Below, in pieces: positions 1 through 10,929 of a DNA stretch of 49,604 nucleotides (positions are counted from its first letter, which is position 1; every line of letters begins with the position of its first letter). A program made the position numbers and the translations under genes. Source of the stretch: Chara braunii (taxonomy: Eukaryota; Streptophyta; Charophyceae; Charales; Characeae); assembly GCA_003427395.1 (NCBI GenBank), contig BFEA01000138.1:807643-857246 (forward strand). Reading direction: 5' to 3'. Under the pieces are notes generated by a model, which was not told where the DNA came from, did no database searches, and saw only the letters and a list, made by a program, of their open reading frames with translations.

Positions 1-212
1 TTTTTTTTTGTTGAAATGAACAGAAACTTCGGGTCCAGGCTCCTACCATTCTGGGGAGCGACAGTCCGGTTCCTATTCCCCCGGCAAGTCAATATGGAAT
101 ACATAAAAGACTCACACACGCTCCTCCCCATTATGGCTGAGAGGCCCGAGTGGGTGGCATTGATTACTTCCCTGAGGAAGGATGTACCCCCTCTCACCCC
201 TGCCTAATTTAG
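1..212 (-). mobile_element. LINE-type 3' tail, dispersed copy 1
   Basis: A stretch of about 200 bases begins with poly(T), which is poly(A) on the minus strand. It shares its main blocks with copies near 581-700, 30904-31110, 32064-32270 and 47311-47525: CATTCTGGGGAG, CAGTCCGGTTCCTATT, CTCCTCCCCATTA, GGCATTGATTACTTCC and a final GCCTAA. All copies have the same orientation. At 32064-32504 the same tail directly follows a LINE ORF2-like reading frame, so I read the family as LINE 3' UTRs left by 5'-truncated insertions. A SINE reading is possible, but I see no A or B box here. Confidence 0.6.
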
Positions 213-580
213 CCTATACTTGCTTGGCTGTCGATCTGACTGCTCCCGGGACTGCTCCTCTCAGCTATGATGCTGTCAGGTATCCTTGAATAAGCCAGAG
301 CATTCAGGAACATTTATGCGTTTATTTAACGCCTCTTTAGCTCTTAGACAGCATTATCATTGTTCCTGTCTTAAACCATAAAATCCTAAACCCTAGGTCT
401 AGATGCTGTCCTGACTAGTCGGTGATTGAAGTTACCGGTAAAAAATATTTCTGCTAAATCTGTCATGGTTTTCACTCGAGAATCGGCCCGGATGCTTGTT
501 TGTATCTGCAATCCTTCATACTTAAACCCTCTCTGTTCCCTGTCGAGATCCCCTGTTGCTATTCAACTGTGTAACCGTCT
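213..580. other. spacer with a degenerate telomere-like motif
   Basis: No coding signal is visible. At about 378-398 there is a degenerate CCCTAAA-like stretch (TCCTAAACCCTAGG). The rest is unassigned and may be 5' parts of truncated LINE insertions. Confidence 0.4.
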
Positions 581-700
581 TTTTTTTTTTTTTTTTTTTT
601 TACTATAACTCACACACGCTTCCTTCCGTTCGGCCGAAGGATCCCTGGACAGCATTGATTGCTCCGCCTTGGTGAAGGATTGACCGCCATCTTGCCTCCC
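581..700 (-). repeat. Poly(A) tail plus internally deleted LINE tail, copy 2
   Basis: A run of 22 T at 581-602 is followed by blocks shared with the other tails (CTCACACACGCT, CATTGATT, GAAGGAT). The CAGTCCGGTTCC portion present in the other copies is missing, so this is an internally deleted copy. Confidence 0.55.
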
Positions 701-702
701 CT

Positions 703-1543
703 CTCTCTTCCTTCTCAGACGTACAATCTCCAGTCTGCCAGATAATTTTATTTGTGCTTGGAAGAGCTCGACCTGCTGTCACGTTCCTTCCCCCTGTCTC
801 TGTGTGTGGTGTACTTAGCCGCCTTTAGTGATCCCTGACAATTTTTCACTCTCTCTGCACTCTAAACCCTAAACCCTAAACCCTAAACCCTAAACCCTAA
901 ACCCTCAGATGTAAAGTCGTTTCCCATACCTCACTCTGTTTTTCAAGTTTGGCCTGTTACCAATGTTTTGTAGCTCTTTCTATTCCTCTTGGTCCTTCCA
1001 GTGTGGAGCTTGTCTCCTTCCTGTACTTGATTGATCTCGTTGGGATCTTCTGCTCATGCCCGAATTGTGCCAGTCCTTCCATCAGCTCCGGCCTTTACTC
1101 CAGTCGGTCCCTTCTCGTCCAATAACTAGAGTTTGATAGTTTTGTCCTGGGTTTTTAGCCACTGATTTTCGTCCACCGGTTGAGATTGCTGTACCTTTCG
1201 CCACTTGCAGAGTATTTCAGCATGCATCTGGGACCTTGTCTTCACCCACGCTTTTCCTTGAGCTGGACACGCCTTGTCTTTTTGTGGAAATGGGTTGGGA
1301 TGTTAGTCCGATGGTGTAGTTGTCTGGGGTGTTTGGGGTATTCGGGGAAGGGGTTAGAGTGCATAGTAATGCGGTGATTGAAGGCCTTCTCCCAATAATC
1401 TGTCGCTGCTCTACAGTGTCTGAGGGATTGGAAGCAGTTCTCCGATTTGTTGACAGGGCAGGTTGCGACAAGGTTTTGACCTGTACGGATTGCTTTCTTT
1501 CCTACGGGCTTGTGTCTACAAGGTAACCGGTGGGAAATCTACT
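703..1543 (-). other. Probable LINE1 3' UTR or spacer
   Basis: This is non-coding sequence between the ORF2 stop and the tail. Apart from the telomere-type array at 862-905, I see only pyrimidine-rich sequence on the plus strand and no conserved reading frame. Confidence 0.35.
862..905 (+). repeat. Interstitial telomere-type (CCCTAAA)n array
   Basis: About six perfect CCCTAAA units in tandem. This is the plant telomere motif written on its C-rich strand. Ordinary sequence lies on both sides, so it is interstitial and not a chromosome end. Confidence 0.9.
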
Positions 1544-4500
1544 TTAATTCCAAGCTGTGACGAGCAGGCTTTCCCCTTCTAGTTTTGCTATTTTTTCTCC
1601 TATTAGCCATGTTTTAACAAAGCTTTTCCTTCTTAGTTCTCTCTTTTCTGGTTGAAAAATCCTCTGTTGAGCTTTTTGCTCTCTATACCAGCAAGCTCTT
1701 ATTTCAGTTTGAATTATATTTTTTATTTCCGTCCTTTTTTCTTCTATGCTTGGTGTCTGGCCCCCCAAGGTTCCTTTACACCTCGCTTTCCATATTACCC
1801 AGAGTGTTGCTCGTCTCCATAGTTCTGTTACTGTTTCTGTTTCCTCTTCTAGGTTCTCATTTTCGTGCCTTCCTGTTAGCAGGTAAAGAGGGTTGGAAGG
1901 GAATTCATGGCCCGTTAACTTTGCCCACAACTCTTTTGTTTCTTTCCACATTTCCTGAGCTCGTTGGCAGGAAATTAGNCAGTGAACCATTGATTCCTCC
2001 ATGTTCTCATTGCAGACCTTGCACTGTGNGCTTTGATGNTGAAGGTCCTCTTGTTTTCTTCTTTTAGNCAGCCACTGATTGACAGGTAGAGCCCAGTATA
2101 GTATGAGCCATTGTAGTCCTCTGATCCTTGCCGGTCTAATACTCATGTACTGTTCCCAGGGAATATTCGTTGTCCATCCCGAGTTTCCATTCAAATTCTT
2201 TTTCCACCTTTCTGATATTATCGGGAGCGGGTTTTTTGTCTGGTTACGTACCTTATACCCTGTTTTAACCTCATACTGATATATTGGTGTAAGCTTTTTG
2301 GCTCTTCCCGACGTACTGGGAACCTTCCAACCCCATTCCGCTAGGTCTACTTCCAGATCTCTAATATCTAGGTCTGGCCTGAAGAGTCTTATTTTGTTTA
2401 GATCCAATTGGTTAGATTGAATGTGTCTTGAGCTTTTTTTGAATGTACAGACTCTTATTCTTCTGAGTTTTTTTAGCTCTCCTTCTTTTACTGGGTCTAT
2501 AACCTTGCCCACTTTTACCCACGATTTGTGTGCTTCTTCTAATTCGTAGGAGGCAAGTTCGACTGTCCCTTCTTCTTCATTCAGAATTTTGATCAGCTTG
2601 AAGGCCGAAGTTGGGGTGTCCGATTCTTTTGTTGTTGCCCAATCTCCTACTTCCCAATGGATTTTGTTCTTAAGGAGCCGTACCCAGCTTAATGGAACGC
2701 TTTCTATTATTTTCTCTAGTTGTTNCCTTAGGTTGTGAATCCCTTTGAGTTTATTTCTAAGTTCTTGTGTAGAAGCCCATCTGTTTTCCTTTGAATTCTA
2801 CAGATGATCTATTTTCCATATTCCCTTGCTGATCTATTTCCTCCAATGTTTGCCTTTCGTATTTAGAGACCATGGTTTGTCATTAGGGTCCTTTAAGTGG
2901 GGATTACCGAAAAGCGGCTGCCTCATAACCTCTTCTTTAATTTTTGGGGTTCTGATTTTTTGCGGGAAGCAAGTCCTCCAGTGTTTTATTAATGTGGCCC
3001 AGTGTTCACTCGGAGGGTCTTTTGTGCACGACAGTCTACCTCCCTCCTTCCTTCTTGGGTTCCAGGACGGATTCATAATCCAGTGGTAGCCTTCGATGGA
3101 GGGGTCTACTTTGAAAGGTACGAGGTTACGGATTTGATGGAGGGCCATATCATGCCATGGTAGCTCCTTATTAAAAAGTAGTTTAATTATCCACTTGTGC
3201 TTTAGAGCTTCAAATTGTACTGTCGGGTTCAAAATTCCTAAACCTCCTTGTTGTTTAGGTCTAGTGGTGTATTTCCAAACCACTTTGCTGATGAAATGTT
3301 CTCTGTTTGTTTTCCCTGTCCATAGATAAAACCCTATTTTCCTTTTGAGCATTGTGAAGAAGTTGGCTGGAGGGTTCCAAAGGGACGCTGCGTACCAGCC
3401 CATAGAAAGTATTGATGTGTTAATTACCAGCACTCTTCCCATTAGTGAGATGTATGTTTCCTGCCAGCCTGCCATTTTATTCATCATTTTGAGGAGAAGA
3501 CTGGCTCCAGTCTCATTGCTAGTTCCTTCTGTAGAAACTTGAATTCCAAGAAAACGCATTGGTTGTTGGGCATCTAGCCACTGTAGTCCTCGTGTGTCTT
3601 GAGTTTGTAGTGGTGAGGGTGAGGTGGCTAGCCACCAACCCACTGTCTTATTCCAGTTAATCTTCATTTCTGATGCAAGTTGGAAGGCTTGCATTGCTTT
3701 CGTGAGCGCTAGGAAGGATGAATCTGATGCTCTGATTAAAACGGTCAAGTCGTATGCGAAGAGCATGACTGTTGGGATAGAGAGCTGTTTTCCGTCTTGC
3801 TGTACTGTGAGCCTTTCTATGGAGGGATCTTTTTGCATGTATGTTGCTATTGCTTCCATTACGAAAAGGAAGATAGGAGCTGCTAGAGGATCTCCTTGCC
3901 TAACTGACCTGGACATTTTATAATCTGCGGAGAGGTGTCCATTTACTTGTACCATCCCCCTGGCGTCCCCATATAGTACTCTAACCCACTTCCTGAAATT
4001 TGGTCCTACTCCCATTTTCTCCATACTCTGCTGTAAAAAGTCCCAGTTTACTTGGTCGTACGCTTTCTCAAAGTCAAAAAATAGTATGGCTGCTTGTATT
4101 TTTTTGTCTTTTATAATCTTTGTGGCCTCATTTAAGCTTACTACATTGTCTAATATGTATCTTCCTGGTATAAAACCTGTTTGATCTACGTGAAAGCACT
4201 TATCCATGACGTTTCTTATTCTGTTAGCTAGGGTCTTGGCTAGTATTTTGTAAACTACCGGTAACAGCGTTATCGGTCTGTAGTTTCTTATATCTTCCCT
4301 ATCTCCTTTCTTGTATAAAAGTGTGACCACTCCTGTGCTACATTCTTCCCCTAGAGAACCTTTGTTGAAAGCTTCTTTGAAGAATTCCGTAACTGTTTCT
4401 CCTAGAAGATGCCAGTTTGTTTGCCAAAACTCTTTTGGTAGCCCGTCTTTGCCTGGGGTTTTGTTTGGTTGCATACTTTTAAGGGCTTCAAAAAGTTCTG

Positions 4501-5966
4501 TTTTGGTGATTTCTTTCTCTAAAAGATCTGTTGCTTTTTGGTTGAGACTTTTGTCTAGGTATTTTAATAATTTCTCTCTTGCTCTCTTTACATTATTTGT
4601 GTTTTCGAGGAAAGTTTTAGACGAGTAAAGGTTCTGGTAGAATTCTGCAGCTACTCTCAAAAGACCTTCTTGATCAGTTTGTGTGGTGCCTAAGGAGTCC
4701 TTTAAGGCTAAGATTCTACTGTTCCTGTGGTTTGCTTTTATCCTTTGGAAGAAGAATTTTGTCATGCTCTCATTGCTTTCCCAATCTCTCACCCTGGCTC
4801 TTAATGCTAATCCTTGTCTCCTCCATTCCGCCCATTGTCTAAGTTCCGCTCTTGCTTCCTCTAGTAGCTGTTCGTACAGTTCTGCGCCCGGATTAGCAAT
4901 AAGATTGAACTTTGCTATTTCGACCATTGCTTCAAGGCTTTGTTGTCTCGCCTTCCTTTTGCTCGCTTCTTTTCTTGAGAAAGCGCTCACCCACTGGCTT
5001 ATTTCTCGTATGGCGGTTGGGAATTCGTTTAGGATCTCTCCCCCCCCAATTTTCTCCTTGATTTGTTTCCATTTGTTTTCAAAGTCCTGCTTGAAGGATC
5101 CTAGGCTGAGGAGAGATGTATTTAGTTTAAAAAAACTCTTACCTGGGGCGTTGTCTACTGATAGTGGTAGATTTAGTTTTATTGGGTTGTGGTCGAAGCC
5201 CTCGTAGTGTGGTAATCTTTCTATTGTGCAGTCTAGGACTGCTCCTTCTAAGGTCTCTGAAATGAGAAAGAAGTCTATTCTGGAAAAGGTAGTTCTCCCT
5301 TGACTGGTTTTCCTGATGCAGGTGTAATCTTTTTTTTCTGGGTTGCGCATTATGTAAGGGTCTTTGAGTTTTTTCTGTTATTAATTGTGCTAAAGTCACC
5401 CCTGGTGGGTCTTGTTGATTTCCTTCTGCCCACGAAATTCTGTCAAATTGTGGGTTTTGTGTCGTGTTCCAGTCTCCCACAAGGATCGTGTGTGCATGTG
5501 CTGGTGTTAACCCCCCTATTTCTTCGATGAACCCAATTCTCTCTGTCACTGTATTTGGGGCGTATACGTTCGCTACTATGATGTCTTCCCCTTTGTGGGT
5601 TAGTTCTACTATGGCCCACCTACCTCCTACGAGGTCTGCTGTGGATGATTTGATTTGTACGTGTTGTGCTTCTATTGCGTTCTTGTGCACTAGTGTGATG
5701 ATTCCTGCCGACGCTGGTTGTGGGCTATGTGCTGTTACTGTTAGTGCACAATTTCTTACTCTTTTCGTGATTTCTTTTTCTATTTCTTTATGTATTCATG
5801 AGTTGGTTAGGTGCGTCTCCTGGAGGCAGACTATGTCCGGAGGGTTGGGCCCATTCCAACCTGTTGTGTTGAGGAAGCAATGCCACTTTTCTGGATTCGA
5901 CAGAATAGTTGCAAGTCCTCTCACATTCCAGGATTGGATCACTACATCCCCCCTTGTTGCTTTCAT
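1544..5966 (-). pseudogene. LINE1 ORF2: AP-endonuclease / reverse transcriptase / zf-RVT (disrupted)
   Basis: The ATG at 5966-5964 opens an APE-like endonuclease with WNVRGL and VCLQETHL, then VYAPN, GDWN, SRIDFFLIS and DHNPI. The RT follows: KTPGKDGLP, NYRPITLLPVVYKILAK, QTGFIPGR, motif A FDFEKAYDQ, motif B RQGDPLAAPIF, then FLGIQVS. The C-terminus has a zf-RVT (C-x2-C-x9-H-x4-C) near 2000. Such proteins nick target DNA and prime reverse transcription from the nick. Defects: TGA at 5798-5796, a frameshift at the T6 run 5369-5374, and in-frame TAG codons at 2836-2834 and 2800-2798. The catalytic FADD box reads FAYD because codon 3754-3752 is TAC. Ns lie at 1979, 2029, 2038, 2068 and 2725. Confidence 0.88.
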
Positions 5967-6009
5967 GTTTTACCAGTTTTTTTCTTCTCTTAGTTTCTGT
6001 TGTTTGTGT

Positions 6010-6996
6010 CTAGGACATAGTGCTACTCTCCATTTCCTCCTCCAGCGGTGTTAGGCGCGTTAGGAACTCATCCTCATCCTGTGTGAGAACCTCCGATTCC
6101 AGCAAGGTTGCTAACGCTGTCGCATTCTGCGTCATCGTTTTTTCAGTTCCTATTGCTGTGATGGGTAGTGCTGTAATCCACCACCACGGCTTCCATTTCA
6201 GGTCCTCCGATATTTGTGTTTTCTGGTCACAACAGACCAGTAGAGGACGTGCGTCATATTGTGCTTGGTCTTTGTCTTCCCTTGACTCTGTGGCTTTCGT
6301 ATGCCCTGTCTCCCTTTCCTTCTGCAGAGAACCAGTAAGTCCCATGAAATTTGGTTCCCTCCCCTTGCTGATTCTTTTCAGCAAGTCCTCCTTCTTTTGT
6401 CCCAATTGCCATCTGGGTACCAGGAGATCGTCGTGCACAGCTATATTCCATTCCTTAGTGAGTGAGTCCCTTTGGATGGGGATTACTGCACGGGATCGTA
6501 GTAGTGTGTTCGCTTCCTTTCCGGCTCTTTCCCACAGGCCATCGTGGTCTTTGTGCTGCAGGCCTTGCACTGTCACTGTGCGGAGAGAAATTTCCCTGTT
6601 CCGGTCCACTAGGCGCGAATTCTGCGCGTACAAAGCTTGAGCTTGAATGCCCAGGTGGTTTAGTGTTGTCATCTCATTGCCTGGATCTTTCAGTTCCTTC
6701 TTTTTCATCTGATCCTCCAGGAATTGAGATGGTTTGTAGTTCTGCAGTTTCTTCCCTTTGCTTTGTTTCTTCCCTTTCTCGGGTTCGGGCTCTGCACTGC
6801 TTTCTATCGTTTCCATTTCCTGGTCTTCTTTGGATTCGCAATACTTTTCTGCGAAGAAAGTGGCCAGTTCTTCCTCTCTTTCGAGCGGTGAGAAGGGTTT
6901 TTTTGACAGAGGGATGTGCAGGGCTGGATTGGAAGCCTCAACTTTCTGTTTATTTTTCTGCTCCTCTCTGTGCAGAATTAGCTGTAACTCGAAATT
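6010..6996 (-). pseudogene. LINE1 ORF1, C-terminal part in a shifted frame
   Basis: The frame is open from just after a TGA at 6999-6997 to a stop at 6010, ending 43 bases before the ORF2 ATG. The product is strongly charged (KGKKQSKGKK; EDEFLTRLTPLEEEMES) and has no motif I recognise. Its start overlaps the end of the zinc-knuckle frame 6978-8375. The simplest reading is that a one-base frameshift near 6980-7000 split a single ORF1, and that this is its C-terminal third. It could instead be a separate small ORF. The assignment to ORF1 is inference from position. Confidence 0.5.
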
Positions 6997-8375
6997 TCAT
7001 TTCTTTCTTTCTTGCAGATTCGAATGTATTCTCGCAGCTCGTTTTCCTGCTGACCTGACCATGGATAGCCCTCATCTGCATCTTGCCCCTGTTCCTCCTT
7101 CTCGCCTTCTCTATTGGTATGACCCTCGATGTGCTTCCTTTTCTCTCCCACCACCGGACTTTGCTGTCCGTCTTTCTCCTCTGAAACTGAGTTTGCTTTT
7201 CCTTCATCCATTGATTCATCTGTCCCCTCAGCATCCTTGTCCTTTCCTTGCTCTGCCTTGCCCTGTCCTTTCCGCCATCTCCTTGCGTAAGTCTTTTGCT
7301 TTGGGTCGTCACCACTTTCTCTCTCTTCCTCCTGATACCTCTTAACTGCTTCCACCCATTGTCTGTCCGTGGTTTCTTGTAATGATTGCAGATCTAAGCA
7401 AACATCCCTTTCCCAGATTTCGTGTTTCAGTGTGCCGACGTTTATCACTGGGTCTTTGGTAAAGCTTTTGGGCGTTTTTTTCCCGGTTTTGAGCGTTTGC
7501 CATCTGCTGTCAAAAGGGGGGTAGACATCCGGTCTGGGTGTTGGCTCTCCGTCGATCGTCCAGACCCAGTCTGGTGTGTCTAGATTGTCATTGAAGACCC
7601 ATCCCGCATACTGAGTCTCGGGGATGTACCAGCACCCCTTTTTGTTCGCCACTTCCTGCAGGTTTGCAGTTTTGAGCGTTTTGGGCTTTGTGCTTTCCTT
7701 CGTCTTCAGGCAATTTGCATTTGTGCCCAGGTGTCCCCTTTGTCTGCACTTGAAGCAAAGGGGGTTGGTTTTGCTGGACACCGTTATTCTGATAACTTTG
7801 TTCTCTTGCGAAAAGAACCATTCGTCGGGTACGAACGGTAGGGTGTTGTCACCTGTTTCCAATACTACCGTCATCTGATTATGCTGTGGAGTCGGGAAAT
7901 CTGGGGTGGAGACAATCCAGTGGGCTTCCTTGAAATGCCCGAATTCCATTCTCACTCTCTCCTTGATACTGCCGTGCATTCCCTCGGGCACATTATCGAA
8001 TTGAATCCAAAAATGTTTTTTAGTTAGCTCCTGCCTGTATCTGAACGGTGTATGTTGAAAATTCGTTGCTTTTTTCCACGGGTGCACTGTGACCACTAAC
8101 GAGTTGCAGGTGAAACATTTGTTTTTCAGAAAAGAAGCTAATGTTTCCTCCATACACATGACCATGATCACATTTCTTGATCTTGGATGGAAGGATACTT
8201 TGGGTTCTTGCCCCTGGATTGATTCTAAACTCTTCAGCTTTTCCCAGATCCATTTCAATTTGGCCTGTCTGTCTAACTCTTGGCTTTTTTCGGAGAACGT
8301 GAAAAGGACCGCGTGCTTTTGGTGCAGCTCTTCTTGCTTGGATGTCAATTTTTTTGGGCATTCATATATTATCAC
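6978..8375 (-). CDS. LINE1 ORF1 (gag-like RNA-binding protein), partial
   Basis: An open frame of 465 codons. Its middle resembles the gag-like N-terminal domain of plant LINE ORF1 proteins (HFWIQFDNVPEGM), followed by a zinc knuckle CFKCRQRGHLGTNANC. That is C-x2-C-x4-H-x6-C, two residues longer in the last spacer than the usual C-x2-C-x4-H-x4-C. The C-terminal third is low-complexity and rich in K, E and Q. Such proteins coat LINE RNA and act as chaperones. The frame stays open upstream to about 8450 with no ATG and begins here at a GTG, so the true start is missing or frameshifted. It ends by frameshift into 6010-6996. Confidence 0.7.
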   Translation of the reverse strand: MIIYECPKKLTSKQEELHQKHAVLFTFSEKSQELDRQAKLKWIWEKLKSLESIQGQEPKVSFHPRSRNVIMVMCMEETLASFLKNKCFTCNSLVVTVHPWKKATNFQHTPFRYRQELTKKHFWIQFDNVPEGMHGSIKERVRMEFGHFKEAHWIVSTPDFPTPQHNQMTVVLETGDNTLPFVPDEWFFSQENKVIRITVSSKTNPLCFKCRQRGHLGTNANCLKTKESTKPKTLKTANLQEVANKKGCWYIPETQYAGWVFNDNLDTPDWVWTIDGEPTPRPDVYPPFDSRWQTLKTGKKTPKSFTKDPVINVGTLKHEIWERDVCLDLQSLQETTDRQWVEAVKRYQEEERESGDDPKQKTYARRWRKGQGKAEQGKDKDAEGTDESMDEGKANSVSEEKDGQQSPVVGEKRKHIEGHTNREGEKEEQGQDADEGYPWSGQQENELREYIRICKKERNEISSYS

Positions 8376-8450
8376 TTCCTCCTTGTTGTTTCCCCCGTGA
8401 TCTATGCATTTGGTGGTTTTGACAAGTGGTGTTCTTGTCTGCTCCGCTAG

Positions 8451-8599
8451 CTAGTTCTGAGTCTCGATTCCCATTCCCTCCATTGCTAGAACTGACGGTG
8501 AGGCCACCAATCCACCAATTGAATTCCTATTGTTGTTGCTCCCACAAGATCACTAGATTGTCTGCTGACGTCTGAGCGTTGTGTCCTGACTAGGATTGG
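8451..8599. other. Spacer upstream of LINE1 ORF1
   Basis: No feature recognised. It could include the LINE1 5' UTR. Confidence 0.3.
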
Positions 8600-9960
8600 A
8601 ACAATGTAAGAGACGGGAGGGGTTGGAGACGGGGTGAGTTGAGTAGAGTACTGATGGATATTATCGGTCTTGACCGGAGTAATTCATGATTATTTCGGGT
8701 GCACTTTATGGGCAGAGGCAGGCTGGGGTCAGTGAAGGTCCAACCTGCCAGGTAGTGAGGGGTGTTGAGCTGAGGTAGTCGGAACAGGGGGGGCGCTCGA
8801 TAACGGGAGAAGGGGGTGGTTTGTGTGCTGCGGGGAGGGATGGATAGAGTTGGGTATGGGGGGCAGAGTGGCGATCATGAAAGGTAGCGGTGGGGAAGGT
8901 ATCTGGTCAGGGGGATGAATCGGAGGGGAAAGTATGCTTAGGGGTGAGGTGTCCGGTGTTGGGCTGGAGGGGGTTTGGCAAATGGGTCGGGGATGTGGTG
9001 AGGACTTTGAATGGCTGGTATATAAGTGGCGAAGAAAGATTGAGAGGCTGGAATAATCCAGCTAACCGTGGTGTGGACGGGGACGGGGGTGAGACGGGGC
9101 CGATGTTGGATAGGAAATAGTTTAGAATGGGGACGGGTTGGGGAGGGGATCAGGGTCGGGAAAGAGGCGAGGTTGGGGACGGACAGGTCGGGATCGGGAA
9201 GGTTGAGATGGGAAAGGTTGGGAACGGGAACGGAAATAACGTGAGATTGGGATCGGAAAGTTGGAGATCGGGGAGAATGGGATCGGGGAGGTTGGGATCG
9301 GGTGGGTTGGGGTTGGGACGGTTGGGGTCTGAAAGGTTGAGATCGTGAAGGTTGGGATTGGGTGGGTTGGGATCGGGTGGGTTGGGGTTGGGATGGTTGG
9401 GGTCTGAAAGGTTGAGATCGTGAAGGTTGGGGTCGGGAGGGTTGGGATTAGGGAGTTTGGGGTCGAGAAGATTGGGATCGGGTAGGTTGGGACCGGGGAA
9501 GTTAGGATCGGAAGGTTGGGGTCGGGAACGAGAGAGAGCTGGGTTTGGGATCGGAAAGGTCGGGGCCGGGAAGGTTGGGATGGGTGGGGGGTCGGGAGTG
9601 GGAATAAGGTGAGATTGGGATTGGGAAGGTCGGGATGGGATCAGGATCGGGTTGTGGCCAGGATTGGGACGTGGTCTAGCCCAGGGGTGATAATGGTGTC
9701 GGGATGGTTTCGGGGCAGATTCGAGAATGAAGTAAGGTTGAGGCTGGTGTGCTGACGGGGTTGGGGCCGTAGCAAAGACGAAATCTGGGTGGGTCTGGAT
9801 TGGGTTGGGTTCTGGATCTGGACAAAGCCGTAATGGAGGGGGTGGGGTCGACTGCTTTTGGGAGTGTTGGTGAAAGGAAAGGTGTCGGTGGAGGGGATGT
9901 GACGAGAAGGGGATATGGGGTGATGGAGGGGTAGGAGCGTATAATTGTTAGTCTGGGGGA
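8600..9960 (+). repeat. G-rich degenerate minisatellite
   Basis: About 1.3 kb of very G-rich plus-strand sequence. From roughly 9130 to 9660 it is built of short variants such as GGTTGGGATCGG, GGTTGGGGTCGG and GGAAGGTTGGG, about 10-12 bases each. Many GGG runs at short spacing give G-quadruplex potential. Long frames here are repeat translations, not genes. Confidence 0.8.
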
Positions 9961-10104
9961 AAAAAATTTGAGCGCGTCTTTTGCTGATGCCTGCTCTGAC
10001 TTGACTTTCTTGTGTGTCGCCTCCGTATTAAACTTCGCCGTTTGTAACCTTTCCTCGTTTGGTGAAAGAATGATTGCTGGTCCGGGAGGGGTCTTCGGAG
10101 GAGA
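9961..10104. other. Short spacer
   Basis: Nothing recognised. Confidence 0.3.
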
Positions 10105-10601
10105 TCATCCGCCAGAACGGGTCGACGTTTCCGAACCAGGGGAAGTACTGAGTTTGTTACTTACCCTCTGGATTGGGATCGCGTTGACAGAGTTGATTTC
10201 TCCTTTGGGAAATTCCGTGATGGTGATTCTGGCAGGATTCCCGGTCTTGCTTCTGCGGCGGCGAGTTGCTCCCTTGAATTTTCCTTGCTTGTCGGTGCGA
10301 CTATTGTCACTGTTTCTCTTGTTGAAAGAAGCGGCTTCCTTGTTGTCGTATCGTGTGGGCCGCTCCTTCCCTTGTTTTGCCTTTGCTCTTGGTCTCTTCC
10401 TCCTCACTATTCCTTTCTTTTGTCCCTGCTACCTTCCCTGGTTGTGCCTTTACTCTTCTCCTCTCCCTCTTCATTGTTCCTTTCTTTTGTCTCTCCTGCC
10501 CGTTCTGTTTTTTCCTTACTGAGGAATACCTTCTCTTGTCCCTTCTCTCTCTCTCTCTCTCTCCCTCTTCTTCTTTTTCTCTCCTGCTTCCCGTCTTGCA
10601 C
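10105..10601 (-). other. Pyrimidine-rich tract with K/R/E-rich frames
   Basis: The plus strand is CT-rich, including (CT)n near 10543-10562. Two overlapping minus-strand frames in different registers (10407-10105 and 10601-10407) would encode almost only K, R, E, G and S. Composition alone explains them, and I recognise no domain. A decayed basic gag N-terminus cannot be excluded. Confidence 0.35.
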
Positions 10602-10929
10602 TCGAGTGGACTTTGTTTTTCCCCTCTTTGTCCAACGTTAGTGTCCCTTGTCGTGGTTTTCGAGCTTCCGCCACTCCTCTCCCGTGATGATGCCTGTGTT
10701 GTCTTGGCTATGGTGTGTACTTTGCCACGCCCGAAGGCGTGGCACCTTCTCGTATTTCGCGTCCAGGTTCCGCCGCGTGTTTCTTCGAAAAAGCGCGCGA
10801 TTGGCGCGATTCGGGTTACTTTCGGTCCAGCCCGGCGTTGGTCGGCGGTGGGGCGCAGAAGAGCGCAGGATTAGCGCTAACCTTCGGCGCTCACGATTTT
10901 CGCAATTCGGGCCATGCTCTCAGCCAGGT
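10602..10929. other. Spacer with one hairpin
   Basis: No gene seen. A hairpin lies at 10723-10744. Confidence 0.3.
10723..10744. repeat. 9-bp inverted repeat (hairpin)
   Basis: TGCCACGCC and GGCGTGGCA form a perfect 9-bp stem around a CGAA tetraloop. No function is evident. Confidence 0.6.

Larger units (their letters stand above)
581..8450 (-). mobile_element. Non-LTR retrotransposon (LINE1), minus strand, degenerate
   Basis: The order on the minus strand is ORF1 (from about 8450), ORF2 (5966-1544), a possible 3' UTR, and a poly(T) run at 581-602 that would be the poly(A) tail. ORF1 has a zinc knuckle. ORF2 has an endonuclease, a reverse transcriptase and a C-terminal zf-RVT. This is the plan of plant L1-type LINEs. 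The 3' boundary is uncertain: 581-700 belongs to the dispersed tail family and could be a separate truncated insertion beside the main element. The 5' boundary is unresolved because no in-frame ATG opens ORF1. Two frameshifts, three in-frame stops and a lost RT aspartate make it non-functional. Confidence 0.75.

Noticed and set aside
862-905. A chromosome end
   Set aside because: Only about six CCCTAAA units, with ordinary sequence and retroelements on both sides.
3624-5207. Plus-strand frames of 99-174 codons opposite LINE1 ORF2
   Set aside because: They are shadows of the minus-strand coding frame with no motif of their own.
9127-9755. Several Gly/Leu/Arg-rich frames in the G-rich tract
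   Set aside because: They are translations of a short G-rich repeat; periodic composition explains them and no domain is present.
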